Shown here piece after piece: positions 62,361 to 64,000 of a DNA stretch of 64,000 nt. Source of the stretch: CAVSVP01 sp963731125 (lineage in GTDB: Bacteria > Pseudomonadota > Gammaproteobacteria > Competibacterales > Competibacteraceae). The stretch spans positions 1 to 64,000 of the forward strand of contig CAVSVP010000004.1 in the NCBI GenBank assembly GCA_963731125.1, in the 5' to 3' direction. The notes under the pieces are model-generated. The model was not told the DNA's origin. It searched no databases and worked only from the letters and a program-made list of their open reading frames with translations. The position numbers and the translations under genes are program-made. Position 1 is the first letter of the stretch. Every line of letters starts with the position of its first letter.

Positions 62361-64000
62361 TCAGAACACAGGACGGTCGTTGAAGAAGTGCACTGGGCGT
62401 TTTCCCGTGCGCACGGCGAGGGTGACGTTGCTAAACGCTTGACCGTCGAATGCCAAAAATACAGCTTTATTATCAAGGGTGACAGCGCGGCTGTCGGGTA
62501 CAATTAAATACAAATAGACAAGATTGTTGAGATACGTCGGACCGAAATGTTTCCCGGCAATGGTCATTGGCAGCAGTGGAGAAATAGCCAAGTCGGCATA
62601 ATCGTCCCCTAAGATAAGGTGGTACCAGGGGGCTTTTTCACTCTGCACCAGGCAGTGGATAACGTCTGAGTTAGAGGGTGCAATTGCCTTTACGATGACG
62701 TCGGCGAAGTCACGGAAGTATGATGCAGCCGGGTAAGTATTGAGCAAGTAGATTTTACTTCCTCTGATGGGAGCGAGTTTGGTGATGGCTTGGTTAGCCT
62801 GTTGTACGATTTGGCGGTTATCGCCATTAGTCGCTAGCGACCAATGGCGAGCGGTGGCGTAAGAGGTTTTAGCAAATGTTATACTCACTACGCCTAACCC
62901 GATCAGGCTTAAAAAAACTAGAAATTTTTTAAATCCGGTGGTTGGCCAATCTGCGAAAAACATAGTCAATAATTGACAAAAAACGATCATAAAGCCAAGC
63001 AGCGAAAGATAAAAAAAACGTGCAGTGAACAATGTGTTGCTGGAAAATTGTGTGTCAGGGAATGAGATGATCGTGTAATAAAATGCCGGTGCTTGTAAAA
63101 TGCCGGGAAGCAGGGCAAGGGCTACGCCAACGGCGAGGGCATGCCACGCTATTACTAAATCGTGTAGCCGGTAATACACGATGGCGACTAAGGTTGACGC
63201 AGCGATTCCCGCCGCCAGAACAAGCGGCAGGGTCCAGTGCTGTCGAAACCCATATCCGTAAAATGGTATTAAGGAAATCAACCACTTGCTAAATCCTTCG
63301 TAAAAAATCGGCAAGATTCCATGTTCCTGATAGGCGTTCACCCAATTCCACTGTAAAACGCGAGACCGAAGCAGAAATAAGGCTAAGGCCAGTGCAGCAT
63401 GCAGACCAATCACAAGCAGGCCATTGCGTAACGATGGCCGACGGTTGTGATATGGAAAGGTCACCACAGCCACCGTTGTCACGATTGGCAGTAAATAGGC
63501 TAATTCTTTGCTGGTTATGGCGAGAAGAGCGCCTAGCAGGGATAAGAGTAAATATTGATAATGCGGTTTCTGCAAATAATGCAGGGTGCCAAGCAGCGAT
63601 ATCAGGCAGAACAGGGTAGCAAGCAGATCAAACCGGTTTGAAAGCCACAGGGCCGTTGAAATAGTCGCCGGATGAATGAGAAATAAAGCGGCAACCACTA
63701 AACTCACCCTTGGCGAATTATTAAAAAACCTTAGGAGCCGGTAGAATAAAGTTGCCACGAGCACGTGCAGCACTAAGTTAGTGATGTTATGCAGATAATG
63801 ATTGATGCCAAACAGCTGATAGGTTAACCACCAGAAAAGCTGTCCGCTTGGCCGGTAATAAAGGCTTCCCGGAAAGTGATCGGCAAAAAAGTACAGCGGA
63901 TTATCAATGTAGCGACTGACGGCTAAGAAAAAGAAATCATCACTATGAAAATAGCTATTCGCTGCCGGGTAACAGATCAATAGCACTAAAACCAATAAGC
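62361..64000 (-). CDS. Polytopic membrane protein, glycosyltransferase-39-like (partial)
   Basis: At least 544 residues; the N-terminus runs off the window and the TTG at 63995 is not the real start. About ten spans in the first 400 residues are followed by a ~130-residue soluble domain. The N-terminal SYFHSDDFFFLAVSRYID has an acidic pair in the first loop, and YYRPSGQLFWWLTYQLFGIN resembles GT-C-fold protein O-mannosyl or lipid-linked glycosyltransferases. It probably decorates an envelope glycan or protein. Family assignment is by overall pattern and moderate. Confidence 0.6.
   Translation of the reverse strand, partial: LLVLVLLICYPAANSYFHSDDFFFLAVSRYIDNPLYFFADHFPGSLYYRPSGQLFWWLTYQLFGINHYLHNITNLVLHVLVATLFYRLLRFFNNSPRVSLVVAALFLIHPATISTALWLSNRFDLLATLFCLISLLGTLHYLQKPHYQYLLLSLLGALLAITSKELAYLLPIVTTVAVVTFPYHNRRPSLRNGLLVIGLHAALALALFLLRSRVLQWNWVNAYQEHGILPIFYEGFSKWLISLIPFYGYGFRQHWTLPLVLAAGIAASTLVAIVYYRLHDLVIAWHALAVGVALALLPGILQAPAFYYTIISFPDTQFSSNTLFTARFFYLSLLGFMIVFCQLLTMFFADWPTTGFKKFLVFLSLIGLGVVSITFAKTSYATARHWSLATNGDNRQIVQQANQAITKLAPIRGSKIYLLNTYPAASYFRDFADVIVKAIAPSNSDVIHCLVQSEKAPWYHLILGDDYADLAISPLLPMTIAGKHFGPTYLNNLVYLYLIVPDSRAVTLDNKAVFLAFDGQAFSNVTLAVRTGKRPVHFFNDRPVF

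Noticed and set aside
1..64000. CRISPR arrays, integrases, phage genes
   Set aside because: No regularly spaced repeats with unique spacers and no phage or integrase motifs were seen; the only mobile elements are the IS66, IS701 and ISKra4 copies and small repeats.

Overview
Organism. The window reads as a chromosomal segment of a Gammaproteobacterium. The order pcnB-folK-panB-panC, the dksA-gluQ pair and a Tex gene are typical of that class. The metabolic content (two Mrp-type cation/proton antiporter loci, a TAXI-type TRAP transporter with universal stress proteins, PHA depolymerase, beta-oxidation genes) fits a salt- or alkali-exposed free-living bacterium, perhaps a Chromatiales/Nitrosococcus-like lineage; that placement is inference and weak. 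No CRISPR array, integrase or phage module was seen.

Layout. 1-4312: an IS66-family element whose left tip lies just outside the window. It carries a DUF4338 (DruA-like) gene and a transposase broken by a frameshift and by an IS701-family insertion with a TTAA target duplication. 4313-9800: a dispersed repeat, two terminators, two small coupled genes, a diguanylate cyclase, an intact ISKra4-family element with a 9-bp target duplication, a DUF1990 gene and a VOC protein. 9950-15522: an AT-rich orphan gene, an AEC permease, a TerD/TerB tellurite-type cluster and an ABC ATPase. 15654-20174: a protease-dead HtrA-like protein, a DUF6231-like gene, frameshifted thiD, mobB and moeA. 20175-25403: a gene-poor stretch, tRNA-Glu(CTC), pcnB, folK, panB, panC, and two tandem sibling small RNAs on the minus strand. 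25404-31964: tex, a DUF6763-like gene, acs, gluQ, dksA. 32030-34782: a partial Mrp locus (D-E-F-G). 35185-40730: SIMPL protein, PHA depolymerase, FCD-type GntR regulator with three phased palindromes, thiolase, a fadJ remnant, a small lipoprotein-like gene, an alpha/beta hydrolase. 40849-47792: TSUP permease, a double-FHA protein, a small membrane protein, enoyl-CoA hydratase and an ADP-forming acyl-CoA synthetase. 47877-54860: two Usp proteins, a fused TRAP permease and three TAXI binding proteins. 54870-62225: a ten-gene Mrp/Mbh-like antiporter operon with three ND4/ND5-type subunits. 62361-end: a partial polytopic membrane protein resembling glycosyltransferases.

How genes work together. 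PhaZ, thiolase, enoyl-CoA hydratase, acyl-CoA synthetases and Acs point to turnover of stored polyester and fatty or acetyl units. The Mrp loci, TRAP-TAXI system and Usp proteins point to sodium/proton homeostasis and solute uptake. ThiD, MobB, MoeA, FolK, PanB and PanC are cofactor biosynthesis genes.

Most notable. Two paralogous ~75-nt RNAs between panC and tex each have a sigma70-like promoter with a 17-bp spacer, a 5' hairpin with a compensatory base-pair change, an identical CCUCCUUU (anti-Shine-Dalgarno) segment and an intrinsic terminator. Other items worth checking are the four-copy intergenic repeat, a foldback element at 35018-35115, the protease-dead HtrA homologue, the triple GntR-type operator and the three-pump Mrp operon. 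All family assignments come from reading the sequence; no database search was possible.
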